Shown: positions 9,038-17,140, counted from the first letter of the stretch. The stretch: DNA of 64,000 nucleotides from Variovorax beijingensis (GCF_007828835.1 NZ_VIVL01000004.1:62001-126000); one strand, 5' to 3'. Numbers and translations: made by a program. Notes: a model not told the origin generated them from the letters alone.

Positions 9038-9457
9038 ATGTATTTGCATACCCTGGTCGCCGATCTGCCGCATCCGGACCGCACGGCATTGGACGAGGCC
9101 AGCGAACTGCGCTCCTACCAGTGCGACGAAACCGTTCTTGCCTCGGGCGAGTGGACCGACCGGGTCTATTGCGTGGCGAACGGGCTGCTCCAGGTGGTGA
9201 GCCACGGACGCGCGGGTGGCGCCGATGTCGTCACCGACCTGATCTGCCAGCACGACTTCTTCCTTGGCCCTTCGCTCAGCGAAGACCGCTACGAGGCGAA
9301 GCACACGCTGGTGGCGGCCGAGGCTTCATCGGTGTACCTGATTCCCGTGGCGGCCATGCGCGGGCTCTGCGAGCAGCACCCGCAGGTGGCGCTGAAGCTG
9401 CTGGGCATGGCCATCGAGCGCACGAGGGCCATGCGCGGGCAGCTCGGGCTGGGATAG
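9038..9457 (+). CDS. Cyclic-nucleotide-binding (Crp/Fnr-like) domain protein without HTH
   Basis: From the ATG at 9038 (GGAG ~12 bases upstream) a 139-residue protein shows a cupin-like cNMP-binding fold: ETVLASGEWTDRVYCVANGLLQVV, ..DFFLGPSL.., then the long helix VALKLLGMAIERTRAMRGQL. Crp/Fnr proteins normally continue for ~80 residues with a helix-turn-helix, but this one stops at the dimerisation helix (GQLGLG). It is therefore a sensor-domain-only member, either natural or truncated. An upstream ATG at 8930 lies inside the LysR gene and is unlikely. It is codirectional with LysR, 79 bases downstream. Confidence 0.7.
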   Translation: MYLHTLVADLPHPDRTALDEASELRSYQCDETVLASGEWTDRVYCVANGLLQVVSHGRAGGADVVTDLICQHDFFLGPSLSEDRYEAKHTLVAAEASSVYLIPVAAMRGLCEQHPQVALKLLGMAIERTRAMRGQLGLG

Positions 9458-9482
9458 GCGCGGGCCGGCGGCGGCCGATGCG

Positions 9483-9689
9483 CTATTTGCCCGGCGGCGG
9501 GTTGGCCGGAGCCGTCTGCGGCGCGCTCTGGGTTGGTGTCGACGGCTTGACCGGCCCTTCCTCGCGCGTCTGGGTCAGGAAGTTGTAGGCCAGCGCCAGG
9601 ATGAAAACGAAGATGGCCGCGCCGATGCCCCAGCGGAACACGCGCGCGTTGTCGCGTTCGTCGGACTTGACTTGTCTAGAGGGCTTCAT
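9483..9689 (-). CDS. Small single-pass membrane protein, unknown function
   Basis: A 68-residue protein with a charged cytoplasmic start (MKPSRQVKSDERDNARVFRW), one transmembrane helix at residues ~21-40 (GIGAAIFVFILALAYNFL) and a proline/threonine-rich tail ending PANPPPGK. No known family was recognised. It is convergent with the cNMP-binding gene (25 bases apart). Confidence 0.6.
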   Translation of the reverse strand: MKPSRQVKSDERDNARVFRWGIGAAIFVFILALAYNFLTQTREEGPVKPSTPTQSAPQTAPANPPPGK

Positions 9690-9775
9690 GCTTGCAACGC
9701 TGCGCCGGTGGATCGGCGCGAAGTGTCGGACGGCGGCTCGGCTTCCTGTCGCAGAAAACAGGAGCGGGCGGGCGT

Positions 9776-10036
9776 TCAGGCCTCGGCCTTGGCCCGCTCG
9801 ATGATGCCGCGCACCATGGCCGACAGCGTGCAGAGGTAGCGCGCGTCGGCCGAGAGCGAGCGGCTCATGGCGTGGATGAGCTCGCCGAAGTCTTCGTCCG
9901 CCGGGACGCTGCCGGCAGCGAGCCGGTGGCGCGACAGCGCGTCTCGGATGCGGCTCTGCACCTGTACGTAGTCGGCGCGCAGCAGCACGCTGCGCGCGAG
10001 CAGTACATCCAGGTTCAACAGGTCCAATGCGGTCAT
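9776..10036 (-). CDS. Hypothetical protein, 86 residues
   Basis: ATG at 10036 (minus) begins MTALDLLNLDVLLARSVLL and ends VRGIIERAKAEA. It is rich in leucine, alanine and arginine, predicted largely helical, without a signal sequence or membrane segment. A longer in-frame extension to 10507 has the low-complexity composition of antisense DNA and was not used. It follows another small minus-strand gene by 83 bases. No family recognised. Confidence 0.55.
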   Translation of the reverse strand: MTALDLLNLDVLLARSVLLRADYVQVQSRIRDALSRHRLAAGSVPADEDFGELIHAMSRSLSADARYLCTLSAMVRGIIERAKAEA

Positions 10037-10119
10037 GGATGTTCCTTCACTGTTTCGCGGAACGACCTCGGCCCGGCGTGGTGTCGAAGAAGATTCGGGC
10101 GGAGGCCGGGCGCGCCGCG

Positions 10120-10407
10120 TCAGAGTTGACCCTGGCCATCGCCGGTGCGGTCGTGCACCCAGCGCATCGCCTGCTGCTCTGCGTGCCGCAGCGCCTCCGC
10201 CTCGGTGGCATAGGCGATCTCGTCGGTGTCGCTGGGCAGCGTCTCTTTTTGCTCCGGGCCATGCCCCCGGCCAAGGCACACGACCACGGGGCGGTACACG
10301 CCCGAGCCCGTGCGCTGCGCACCGTACTTGAAGTGCCAGCCCCGGTAGATGAAGTCGATGCCCGGTTCTTCGGTGCCGCTTCCGGCGGCTGCGTCCTGCG
10401 TGTTCAT
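10120..10407 (-). CDS. Conserved-looking hypothetical protein, 95 residues
   Basis: ATG at 10407 has AGGAG 8-9 bases upstream. The protein has a folded core DFIYRGWHFKYGAQR...YRPVVVCLGRG followed by an acidic/helical end (TDEIAYATEAEALRHAEQQA). It looks like a small cytoplasmic globular protein. I do not recognise the family. The upstream region carries a 9-base tandem repeat (10442-10468) and a GTAGGA element (10557-10562). Confidence 0.6.
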   Translation of the reverse strand: MNTQDAAAGSGTEEPGIDFIYRGWHFKYGAQRTGSGVYRPVVVCLGRGHGPEQKETLPSDTDEIAYATEAEALRHAEQQAMRWVHDRTGDGQGQL

Positions 10408-10441
10408 TGCGAATGCTCCTTGGGCGCGGGCACGCCCATCC

Positions 10442-10468
10442 CGCCTTGCGCGCCTTGCGCGCCTTGCG
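10442..10468. repeat. Three tandem copies of a 9-base unit
   Basis: CGCCTTGCG is repeated three times without interruption, 35 bases upstream of the minus-strand gene starting at 10407. In a non-coding position, such repeats are prone to slippage and could alter promoter spacing. Confidence 0.7.
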
Positions 10469-10666
10469 CGCGAGCGCCGCATCGCTGAGCGGCGCCACCG
10501 GCCGCATGGTTCAGGCCGCGCGAGAAGAAGTACTGCATGGCAATCGAAGGTGCTGCGTAGGAACCTTTCGCATCTGAGGTGGCAGCGCAGACTACATCCA
10601 GCGGCCGCGGCAAGATACCGCGCCGCGCACCGCAGGACCGGAGGCTCCGGTCCCGCATTGACTCCA

Positions 10667-10991
10667 ATGCCCCCATCGAATCCCCCGCCGTCACCTGCCG
10701 CCGACAAAGGCGAGCTTGCGCCCAGCGCGCTGGGCTTCCCGGTCGTCGGCATCGGCGCATCCGCGGGCGGACGACCTGCTGGTGTCGGACCTCGGCATGC
10801 CCGAGATGGATGGCTACCAGTTCATTGCCGAGGTGCGGCGGCGGCCGGCCACGCGCGAGCTTCCTTCCATCGCGATGTCCGGCTTCGGCCGCCGCGCCGA
10901 TGCGCGCCGGGCGCTCGAGGCAGGCTTCAACGCGCACCTGCCGAAGCCCGCTTCGCTCGATGAACTCAAGGCCGCCATCGGCCGGCTGTGA
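10667..10991 (+). pseudogene. Deletion remnant of a CheB-type/hybrid sensor gene: CheB start joined to a receiver-domain end
   Basis: ATG at 10667 opens a frame with a proline-rich start and then FPVVGIGASAGG, the conserved N-terminal strand and loop of CheB methylesterase domains. At about 10765-10772 the sequence switches, out of frame, to DDLLVSDLGMPEMDGYQFI...HLPKPASLDELKAAIGRL, the phospho-acceptor aspartate and C-terminal half of a response-regulator receiver domain, ending at TGA 10989-10991. Large CheB-CheR-PAS-kinase-receiver proteins in this group have exactly these two ends, so several kilobases between them appear deleted. The junction sits in a GCGGGCGG/GCGGAC overlap, consistent with short-homology deletion. 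Both halves are intact in their own frames, suggesting a fairly recent event. Confidence 0.75.
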
Positions 10992-11000
10992 GAGCTTGCG

Positions 11001-12338
11001 CTAGCGTGGCGCGCGGTAGATGAAACCGCTGGCCGGCGCGATCCATTCGGCCTCGCCAGTGGCGTGCGCTGCGTGCGCCGCGGCGCGGCCGGTGAAGAGC
11101 ATGCGTTCCTCGGCCAGCAGGAATTGCCGCGCGGGCCCGCCCTGGCCGGCCGGGCCCGGCTCTTGTACATGCAGCGTGGCGCCTGCAAGGCGCAGCGTGT
11201 CCCCGGGCTGCGGCCACAGCGCGGCGGCATCGGGCCATGCGGATCGAAGCGCTTCGAGCGATGCGGCCGGGGGCTGCGTACCAGCCCCTGTCCAGAGCAG
11301 CCACTTCACCCGGCCCGGCGCTGCGTTCTGCGCGAGGCCGTGCGGCAGGGGGTCGATCAATGCCCAATGGCCATCTTCGCCGCCGACGAAATAGCCGTGG
11401 TGCGAATCCGCTGCGCCCGCCACGCGCACGACGCGCGCCGACAGCCGCGTGACGAGGCCGGGCTCGAGCGCGTAGTGCGCATGGCCCTTGCCGTCGGGAT
11501 CGAGGTGGCCGATCTCCTCGTAGGCGGCTTCGTCGATGTTCACCGCGCGGCGGCCCGCGGGCCCGTCGGCCAGGCGAGGCATGTTCAGCACGATCCGCGT
11601 CAGCGCCCGCGCATGCGCCATGCAGTCGGCGGCGCTGCCGAAGCCTGCGAGTTCTTCGAGCGTGCGCCGCGTCACGTTCATCAGCTTGAGGCCGCGGCGC
11701 GGGTCCGCCGCCTCCGCGGGCTTGAGCCACATGTGCGCCACGGTCTCGCGGCCGTCGGGCTTCACGGCCTGGCCCGGCGGCATCTGCGCAACGAAGAAGC
11801 GGGTGTCGAAGCGGCGCGGCATGCCGGGCGGCGTGAGCCAGTGGCTGAAATAGGCGAGCCGGTCCATCGCCAGGCGCCAGCCCTGCGCCTCGCACATGGC
11901 GAGCAGCGCATCGGTGCCTTGCTCGGCGGCATGGCGCATGGATTCGAGCCGGCCCGGCGGCAGGCCGTCGAGTTCGGCCAGGCGGTCGCCGGCGTCGCTT
12001 GCGAACAGGACGCCCGCTTCCTCGAAGCATTCGCGCACCGCGGCGGCGTAGTAGTCGAGGCCGCCATCGGGCAGGCCCAGGCGCGCGCTGGCCGCGGCGT
12101 CGTCCAGGCCCTTGCACATCAGGTGCAGGCGGCGGTCGTGCGCATCGACCACGCCGCCCGGAAAGACGCTGGCGCCGCTGTTCTGGTCGTCGGCCTTCTC
12201 GGCGCGGCGCAGCAGCAGCACTTCCATGCCGTCGGCGCCGTCGCGCAGCAGGATCAGGGAGGCCGCGACGCGGATGGGGCGCGGCAGGGACGGCGCTGGG
12301 CCCGGCGGGGCCGTTGTCGTCGAAGGCTTGGCATTCAT
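11001..12338 (-). CDS. NUDIX hydrolase with C-terminal metallo-beta-lactamase-like region
   Basis: A 445-residue protein. The N-terminal half (residues ~22-230) is a NUDIX domain of the NUDT19 / coenzyme A diphosphatase type: ASLILLRDG..GMEVLLLRRA, SVFPGGVVD, and the Nudix helix AAVRECFEEAGVLF. The C-terminal half resembles a degraded metallo-beta-lactamase fold (GYFVGGEDGHWALIDPLPHG, later LFTGRA) but lacks a clear HxHxDH metal motif, so it is probably non-catalytic. It would hydrolyse a nucleotide-linked pyrophosphate; the actual substrate is unknown. Confidence 0.75.
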   Translation of the reverse strand: MNAKPSTTTAPPGPAPSLPRPIRVAASLILLRDGADGMEVLLLRRAEKADDQNSGASVFPGGVVDAHDRRLHLMCKGLDDAAASARLGLPDGGLDYYAAAVRECFEEAGVLFASDAGDRLAELDGLPPGRLESMRHAAEQGTDALLAMCEAQGWRLAMDRLAYFSHWLTPPGMPRRFDTRFFVAQMPPGQAVKPDGRETVAHMWLKPAEAADPRRGLKLMNVTRRTLEELAGFGSAADCMAHARALTRIVLNMPRLADGPAGRRAVNIDEAAYEEIGHLDPDGKGHAHYALEPGLVTRLSARVVRVAGAADSHHGYFVGGEDGHWALIDPLPHGLAQNAAPGRVKWLLWTGAGTQPPAASLEALRSAWPDAAALWPQPGDTLRLAGATLHVQEPGPAGQGGPARQFLLAEERMLFTGRAAAHAAHATGEAEWIAPASGFIYRAPR

Positions 12339-12389
12339 GGGCGCCGATTGTCGGGCCAGATTGGCGGGCCCGTGCCGCGCAGCCGCGCT

Positions 12390-12581
12390 TCAGTCCTTGG
12401 GCGTCAGCTGCCCCGCGGCGCCGCCGGCGCTGGAGTTGGCGGACTTGCCGAGCGATGCGCCCTCGTTGACCTTGGGCGTGGCGACGGGGCCTTCGGATTT
12501 TGGGGTCGCCGGCACGCGCCGGCTCGGTGCGGGTCGCACCAGCCGCGGGGCGCGGCCTTCTTTCGACCTGGATGGGCTCAT
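12390..12581 (-). CDS. Small basic disordered protein, 63 residues
   Basis: ATG at 12581 preceded by AAGGAG with good spacing. The protein (MSPSRSKEGRAPRLVRPAPSR.., ending AAGQLTPKD) is rich in Ser, Pro, Arg and Lys and should be disordered. No family recognised. It lies between arsH and the NUDIX gene on the same strand; a GTAGGA/TCCTAC element is 70 bases upstream (12652-12657). Confidence 0.55.
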   Translation of the reverse strand: MSPSRSKEGRAPRLVRPAPSRRVPATPKSEGPVATPKVNEGASLGKSANSSAGGAAGQLTPKD

Positions 12582-12674
12582 GCTGATCTCCTTGCGTGAA
12601 TCACCTTATCGCGGCCGCGTCGCACCGATGTCGGACAGCCTGCATGCGGGCGTAGGACGCCGCGCGGCAATGCT

Positions 12675-13397
12675 TCAGATCGCGCGCTGGTTCACGCGCC
12701 TGGAAAGCTGCTCGGCGTTTTCCCTGCGCTCGCTGTAGCGGTCGACCAGGTAGGCGGCCGCATCGCGCGTGAGCAGGGTGAACTTCATCAGTTCCTCCAT
12801 CACGTCGACCACCCGCTCGTAATAGGCGGAGGGCTTCATCCGACCGGCCTCGTCGAACTCCAGGAAGGCCTTGGCGACCGACGACTGGTTGGGAATGGTC
12901 AGCATGCGCATCCAGCGCCCGAGCACGCGCAGCTGGTTCACGGCGTTGAACGACTGCGATCCGCCCGACACCTGCATGACGGCCAGCGTCTTGCCCTGCG
13001 TGGGCCGCACGGCGCCCACGCTGAGCGGAATCCAGTCGATCTGCGCCTTCATGATGCCGGTCATGGCGCCGTGGCGCTCGGGCGAGCACCACACCATGCC
13101 TTCGGCCCATTGCGCGAGTTCGCGCAGTTCCTGCACCTTCGGATGATCGTCCGGCGCGCTGTCGGGCAGCGGCAGGCCGGCCGGATCGAAGATGCGCGTT
13201 TCGCCGCCCATGGCCTGCAGCAGCCGCGCGGCCTCCTCGGTCAGCAGGCGGCTGTAGGAGCGCTCGCGCAGCGAGCCGTACAGCAGCAGGAAGCGCGGTG
13301 CGTGGCGCGCCGGCGCGGCGCTGGAGAAACGCTCGGGCGAGGGCCGGTCGAACAGCTCGGCGTCGATGTTCGGAAGCTCAGGCAGCGCGACTGACAC
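12675..13397 (-). CDS. arsH: Arsenical resistance NADPH-dependent flavin reductase ArsH
   Basis: A 240-residue flavodoxin-like FMN protein with the ArsH signatures [20 protein letters not shown] (FMN-phosphate loop) and [20 protein letters not shown]. ArsH oxidises trivalent organoarsenicals and protects against redox stress. A GTG at 13397 was chosen because GGAGG lies 6 bases upstream; the ATG at 13412 has no ribosome binding site. Either way it overlaps the end of arsC (20 or 35 bases), so the two are co-transcribed. The typical PELPNID...LFDRPS start is present. Confidence 0.93.
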   Translation of the reverse strand: MSVALPELPNIDAELFDRPSPERFSSAAPARHAPRFLLLYGSLRERSYSRLLTEEAARLLQAMGGETRIFDPAGLPLPDSAPDDHPKVQELRELAQWAEGMVWCSPERHGAMTGIMKAQIDWIPLSVGAVRPTQGKTLAVMQVSGGSQSFNAVNQLRVLGRWMRMLTIPNQSSVAKAFLEFDEAGRMKPSAYYERVVDVMEELMKFTLLTRDAAAYLVDRYSERRENAEQLSRRVNQRAI

Positions 13398-13824
13398 GGC
13401 GGCCCTCCGCATCGATGACCTGCTCGCCGTCTTCCTTGGTGAACGGGCCTTTTTGCGGCGAGGGCAGGATGTCGAGCACCTCTTCCGAAGGCCGGCACAG
13501 CCGAGTGCCGAGCGGCGTGACGACGATCGGGCGGTTGATGAGGATCGGATGCGCGAGCATGAAATCGAGCAGCTGTTCGTCCGACCACTTCGGATCGTCG
13601 AGCCCGAGTTCGTCGCAGGGCGTGCCCTTGCGGCGCAGCAGCGCGCGCGGCGCCATGGCCATGGCGGCGAGCAGCTCGCGCAGCGTTTCCCTGGTGGGCG
13701 GGGTCTTCAGGTATTCAATGACGCGGGGCTCTTCGCCGCTGTTGCGGATCAGCGCCAGCGTGTTGCGCGAGGTGCCGCACGCGGGGTTGTGAAAGATGGT
13801 GATGGAGGGGCTGGTCGATTGCAT
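13378..13824 (-). CDS. arsC: Arsenate reductase, glutaredoxin-coupled ArsC
   Basis: A 148-residue protein of the ArsC/Spx thioredoxin-fold family. The catalytic cysteine is Cys16 in [10 protein letters not shown], followed by [10 protein letters not shown] and the arsenate-binding block [21 protein letters not shown]. It reduces arsenate to arsenite with glutathione and glutaredoxin. It is the first gene of the minus-strand arm, divergent from arsR across only 29 bases, and its start codon overlaps the -35 region of the arsR promoter. A second, unrelated type of arsenate reductase is encoded in the plus-strand arm. Confidence 0.95.
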   Translation of the reverse strand: MQSTSPSITIFHNPACGTSRNTLALIRNSGEEPRVIEYLKTPPTRETLRELLAAMAMAPRALLRRKGTPCDELGLDDPKWSDEQLLDFMLAHPILINRPIVVTPLGTRLCRPSEEVLDILPSPQKGPFTKEDGEQVIDAEGRRVSRAA

Positions 13825-13847
13825 TCTTGCGATTATGCAACTATTAT
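13819..13847 (+). promoter_or_regulatory. arsR promoter placing the transcript start at the start codon
   Basis: TTGCAT (13819-13824) and TATTAT (13842-13847) are separated by 17 bases. The expected transcription start, 7 bases after the -10, is the A of the arsR ATG at 13854. No Shine-Dalgarno sequence precedes that ATG, so the transcript is probably leaderless. A TTGC/GCAA inverted repeat (13827-13840) lies between the elements and could be part of an ArsR operator. Confidence 0.5.
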
Positions 13848-13853
13848 TGAAAT

Positions 13854-14177
13854 ATGGAAGAACAAGACATCGTCAGATCCCTGGCCGCGCTGGCCCAGCC
13901 GGTGCGCCTGCAGGTGTTCCGCGCGCTGGTGGTGGCGGGCCCGGCGGGGCTCACGCCCGGTGCGCTGGTGGAGGCGCTCGACGTGCCGGCCACCAGCCTC
14001 TCGTTCCACCTGAAGGAGCTGACCCATTCGGGGCTGGTGACGCAGGAGCGCAGCGGCCGCAACCTGATCTACCGCGCGGCCTTCGGGCAAATGAACGCGC
14101 TCATCGGCTACCTCACCGAAAACTGCTGCCAGGGCGAGGCTTGCCTGCCCCAGGCGGCGCAGGCTTGTCCATGCTGA
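13854..14177 (+). CDS. arsR: ArsR-family metalloregulator
   Basis: A 107-residue winged-helix repressor (ALAQPVRLQVFRALVVAG, ALDVPATSLSFHLKELTHSG, the beta-wing QERSGRNLIYRAAFG). The C-terminus is cysteine-rich (ENCCQGEACL...ACPC), the likely arsenite-binding site. This differs from the classic E. coli ArsR site in helix 3 but matches the C-terminal type found in other proteobacteria. It should repress both arms of the locus until arsenite binds. It appears to be read from a leaderless mRNA. Confidence 0.93.
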   Translation: MEEQDIVRSLAALAQPVRLQVFRALVVAGPAGLTPGALVEALDVPATSLSFHLKELTHSGLVTQERSGRNLIYRAAFGQMNALIGYLTENCCQGEACLPQAAQACPC

Positions 14178-14190
14178 AGGAGAAACAACC

Positions 14191-14676
14191 ATGAAGCGAT
14201 TCCATGTGCATCTGAACGTCCAGGATCTGCCGGCGAGCATCGCCTTCTACTCCAGGCTTTTCGCCTCGGAGCCGGCGCGGGTGGAAAGCGACTACGCCAA
14301 GTGGATGCTCGACGATCCGCCGGTGAATTTTGCGGTGTCCACGCGCGCCGGCGCGACGGGCATCGACCATCTGGGGCTGCAGGCCGAGAACGAGGAAGAA
14401 CTCGCGGAACTCAAGGCCCGCGCCGCGATGGCCGAGATCGAGACCTTCGACGAGGGCGCCACCACCTGCTGCTACGCGCGCAGCGAAAAGCACTGGATCA
14501 CCGATCCGCAGGGCATTGCCTGGGAGCACTTCCACACGCTGGGCAATGTGCCGGTGTATGGGGAGACGAGGGCGGTTGCGAGCCAGGGCACCGCATGCTG
14601 CGCACCGCGCAGCGAAGCCGTGACCATTCATCCGCGACTCCACGACATCGGCAAGGTCCAGCAGGCCGCGCGATGA
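14191..14676 (+). CDS. arsI: ArsI-type C-As lyase (CadI-like VOC protein)
   Basis: A 161-residue vicinal-oxygen-chelate dioxygenase. It has the start MKRFHVHLNVQDLPASIAFY, a metal-ligand pattern (His in HVHLNV, His in IDHLGLQ, Glu in AWEHFHT) and the vicinal cysteines in TTCCYARSEKHW that bind trivalent organoarsenicals in ArsI. These enzymes cleave the carbon-arsenic bond of methylarsenite. It follows arsR by 13 bases with AAGGAG before the ATG, and overlaps the next gene by an ATGA. The extra C-terminal CC pair is seen in many homologues. CadI (cadmium-induced) is the alternative family name. Confidence 0.88.
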   Translation: MKRFHVHLNVQDLPASIAFYSRLFASEPARVESDYAKWMLDDPPVNFAVSTRAGATGIDHLGLQAENEEELAELKARAAMAEIETFDEGATTCCYARSEKHWITDPQGIAWEHFHTLGNVPVYGETRAVASQGTACCAPRSEAVTIHPRLHDIGKVQQAAR

Positions 14677-15167
14677 CGGTCAACGTGCTGATCCTGTGCA
14701 CGCACAACTCGGCGCGCAGCGTGCTCGCCGAAGGCATGCTCAACCACCTGGCGCAAAAGGCGGGCAGGGACGTGCTGGCCTACAGCGCCGGCAGCGCGCC
14801 GAGCGGCCGGCTGAACCCTTTCGCGCTCGAGGCGCTCGCCAATGCGGGCGTCGACGTGTCGGCCTTCCGCAGCAAGAGCTGGGACGAGTTCGTGGGCGAA
14901 GGCAAGCCGGCCATGCGCATCGTCATCACCGTGTGCGACAGTGCCGCGCAGGAAGCCTGCCCCTACTGGCCCGGCAGCCCGGTGCAGGTGCATTGGGGCT
15001 ACCCCGACCCGTCGAACGCGCCCGGCGGCGACGAAGGCCGGCGGGTGGCCTTCGAGCTGACGCGCCAGGCCCTGGCCTACCGTCTCCTGCAACTGCTGGC
15101 GCTGCCGATCGAATCGATGGCGGACGCCGAACTCCAGGCGGCGCTGGCCGCGATTTCCGAAAGCTGA
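14673..15167 (+). CDS. arsC: Arsenate reductase, LMW-phosphatase type
   Basis: A 164-residue protein of the low-molecular-weight tyrosine phosphatase family, with the P-loop VLILCTHNSARSVLAEGML (CX5R-type) and SKSWDEF, then TVCDSAAQEACPYWPG and HWGYPDPS. Thioredoxin- or mycothiol-linked arsenate reductases share this fold. It is mechanistically distinct from the glutaredoxin-type ArsC on the other strand. Its ATG overlaps the arsI stop (ATGA) and acr3 begins 8 bases after it, so arsR-arsI-arsC2-acr3 is one operon. Confidence 0.9.
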   Translation: MTVNVLILCTHNSARSVLAEGMLNHLAQKAGRDVLAYSAGSAPSGRLNPFALEALANAGVDVSAFRSKSWDEFVGEGKPAMRIVITVCDSAAQEACPYWPGSPVQVHWGYPDPSNAPGGDEGRRVAFELTRQALAYRLLQLLALPIESMADAELQAALAAISES

Positions 15168-15174
15168 TCTTTCC

Positions 15175-16257
15175 ATGAGCTCCAACACCGCCGCCGCCGT
15201 GGCGTCTTCCGCACCGCCGCCCGCCATCGGCTTCTTCGAGCGCTACCTCACGGTGTGGGTCGCGCTGTGCATCGTGGCGGGCATTGCGCTGGGCCAGTGG
15301 CTGCCGGGCGTGTTCCGCGGCATTGCCTCGCTGGAGGTGGCCAGGGTCAACGTGCCGGTCGGCGTGCTGATCTGGGTGATGATCATCCCGATGCTGCTGA
15401 AGATCGACTTCGCGGCGCTCGGGCAGGTGAAGGCGCACTGGCGCGGCATCGGCGTCACGCTCTTCATCAACTGGGCCGTGAAGCCGTTCTCGATGGCGCT
15501 CTTGGGCTGGATCTTCATCCGCCACGTGTTCGCGCCGCTGCTTCCGCCCTCGCAGCTCGACAGCTACATCGCGGGCTTGATCCTCTTGGCCGCGGCGCCC
15601 TGCACGGCGATGGTGTTCGTGTGGAGCCAGCTGTGCAGGGGCGACCCGTACTTCACGCTGTCGCAGGTGGCGCTGAACGACGCGATCATGGTGGTGGCCT
15701 TCGCGCCCGTGGTCGCGCTGCTGCTCGGGCTGTCGTCGATCACGGTGCCCTGGGACACGCTCTTGACCTCGGTGGGCCTGTACATCGTGGTGCCGGTGGC
15801 CATTGCGCAACTGCTGCGCAGGCAGCTGCTCAAGCGCGGAACGGCGCACTTCCAGGCGGTGGCGGCGCGGCTCGGGCCCTGGTCGATCTCGGCGCTGCTG
15901 CTGACGCTGGTGCTGCTGTTCGCCTTCCAGGGCGAAGCCATCCTGCGGCAGCCGCTGGTGATCGCGCTGCTCGCGGTGCCGATCCTGATCCAGGTGTTCC
16001 TGAATTCGGGCCTGGCCTATGTGCTCAATCGCAAACTGGGCGTGGCGCACTGCGTGGCCGGGCCGTCGGCGCTGATCGGCGCGAGCAATTTCTTCGAGCT
16101 CGCGGTGGCCACGGCGATCAGCCTGTTCGGCTTCCAGTCGGGCGCCGCGCTGGCCACGGTGGTGGGCGTGCTGATCGAGGTGCCGGTGATGCTGCTGGTG
16201 GTGGCGGTGGTCAACCGGTCGCAGGGCTGGTACGAAAAAGGCGTGCGGGCCGCCTGA
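15175..16257 (+). CDS. acr3: Arsenite efflux permease Acr3
   Basis: A 360-residue inner-membrane protein with about ten hydrophobic helices of the Acr3/bile-acid transporter family. The conserved cysteine lies in LILLAAAPCTAMVFVW; other landmarks are VPVGVLIWVMIIPMLLKIDF, NWAVKPFSMALLGW and GPSALIGASNFFELAVATAI. It exports arsenite using the proton motive force. Last gene of the arsenic operon; no ArsA ATPase is present. It is sometimes labelled arsB although it belongs to the Acr3, not the E. coli ArsB, family. Confidence 0.94.
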   Translation: MSSNTAAAVASSAPPPAIGFFERYLTVWVALCIVAGIALGQWLPGVFRGIASLEVARVNVPVGVLIWVMIIPMLLKIDFAALGQVKAHWRGIGVTLFINWAVKPFSMALLGWIFIRHVFAPLLPPSQLDSYIAGLILLAAAPCTAMVFVWSQLCRGDPYFTLSQVALNDAIMVVAFAPVVALLLGLSSITVPWDTLLTSVGLYIVVPVAIAQLLRRQLLKRGTAHFQAVAARLGPWSISALLLTLVLLFAFQGEAILRQPLVIALLAVPILIQVFLNSGLAYVLNRKLGVAHCVAGPSALIGASNFFELAVATAISLFGFQSGAALATVVGVLIEVPVMLLVVAVVNRSQGWYEKGVRAA

Positions 16258-16343
16258 CGGTCCGCAGGGCGTGTTCTCCGACATGGGCCGGTGGGCTTTG
16301 GGGCCATGATCCGGCGCATCTGCTTGTGTTCGACGCAGCGCCC

Positions 16344-17126
16344 ATGAAGATCGCGACCTTCAACGTCAATGGCATCAACAGCCGGCTTGCGCTGCTGCTC
16401 GCATGGCTGGCCGAGGCCCGTCCGGACGTGGCCTGCCTGCAGGAGCTGAAATCCCCGGACGAGAATTTTCCGGCGGCGGCGATCCGCGACGCGGGCTACG
16501 GCGTGCTGTTCCATGGCCAGCGCGCGTGGAACGGCGTGGCCATTCTGGCGCGCGGCAGGGAGCCGATCGAAACCGGCCGCGGGCTCGACGGCAACGCCGA
16601 GGACAGCCAGAGCCGCTATCTCGAAGCGGTGGTGAACGGCGTGATCGTCGGCTGCCTGTACCTGCCCAACGGCAATCCGCAGCCCGGCCCCAAGTTCGAC
16701 TACAAGCTCGAATGGTTCGAGCGGCTCAACGCCCATGCGCGCCTTCTCTATGGCTGCGGCATGCCGGCCGTGCTGGCCGGCGACTTCAATGTGGTGCCCA
16801 CCGATGCGGACATCTACAACCCGGCTTCCTGGCAGGACGATGCGCTGCTGCAGCCCGAAAGCCGCGCGGCCTTCGCCCGCCTGCTGAAGCAGGGATGGAC
16901 CGACGCGATCCGCGCGCGCCATCCCGATGAGGCGATCTACACCTATTGGGATTACTGGCGCAACCGCTGGCCGCGCAATGCGGGCCTGCGCATCGACCAC
17001 CTGTTGCTCAACCGCGAACTCGCACCCTTGCTGGCCGATGCGAACGTGGACCGCGAGGTGCGCGGGCGGCCCGGAGCGAGCGACCACGCGCCGGTCTGGG
17101 CCCTGCTGGACCTGCCCGCGGGTTGA
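16344..17126 (+). CDS. xth: Exodeoxyribonuclease III
   Basis: A 260-residue AP-endonuclease/exonuclease III. Motifs: MKIATFNVNGINSR (start), CLQELKSPDENFP with the metal-binding Glu, LYLPNGNP, the catalytic AGDFNVVPTDAD, DYWRNRWPRNAGLRIDHLL and the terminal SDHAPVWALL. It removes abasic sites and 3' blocks in base excision repair. The usual length matches. It has no obvious Shine-Dalgarno sequence and sits 86 bases after acr3, so linkage to the arsenic operon is possible but not shown. Confidence 0.95.
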   Translation: MKIATFNVNGINSRLALLLAWLAEARPDVACLQELKSPDENFPAAAIRDAGYGVLFHGQRAWNGVAILARGREPIETGRGLDGNAEDSQSRYLEAVVNGVIVGCLYLPNGNPQPGPKFDYKLEWFERLNAHARLLYGCGMPAVLAGDFNVVPTDADIYNPASWQDDALLQPESRAAFARLLKQGWTDAIRARHPDEAIYTYWDYWRNRWPRNAGLRIDHLLLNRELAPLLADANVDREVRGRPGASDHAPVWALLDLPAG

Positions 17127-17140
17127 TCGAAGGAGGGGCC

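Noticed and set aside
13254..13259. GTAGGA in arsH as another copy of the intergenic element
   Set aside because: It is a Ser-Tyr codon pair in coding sequence.
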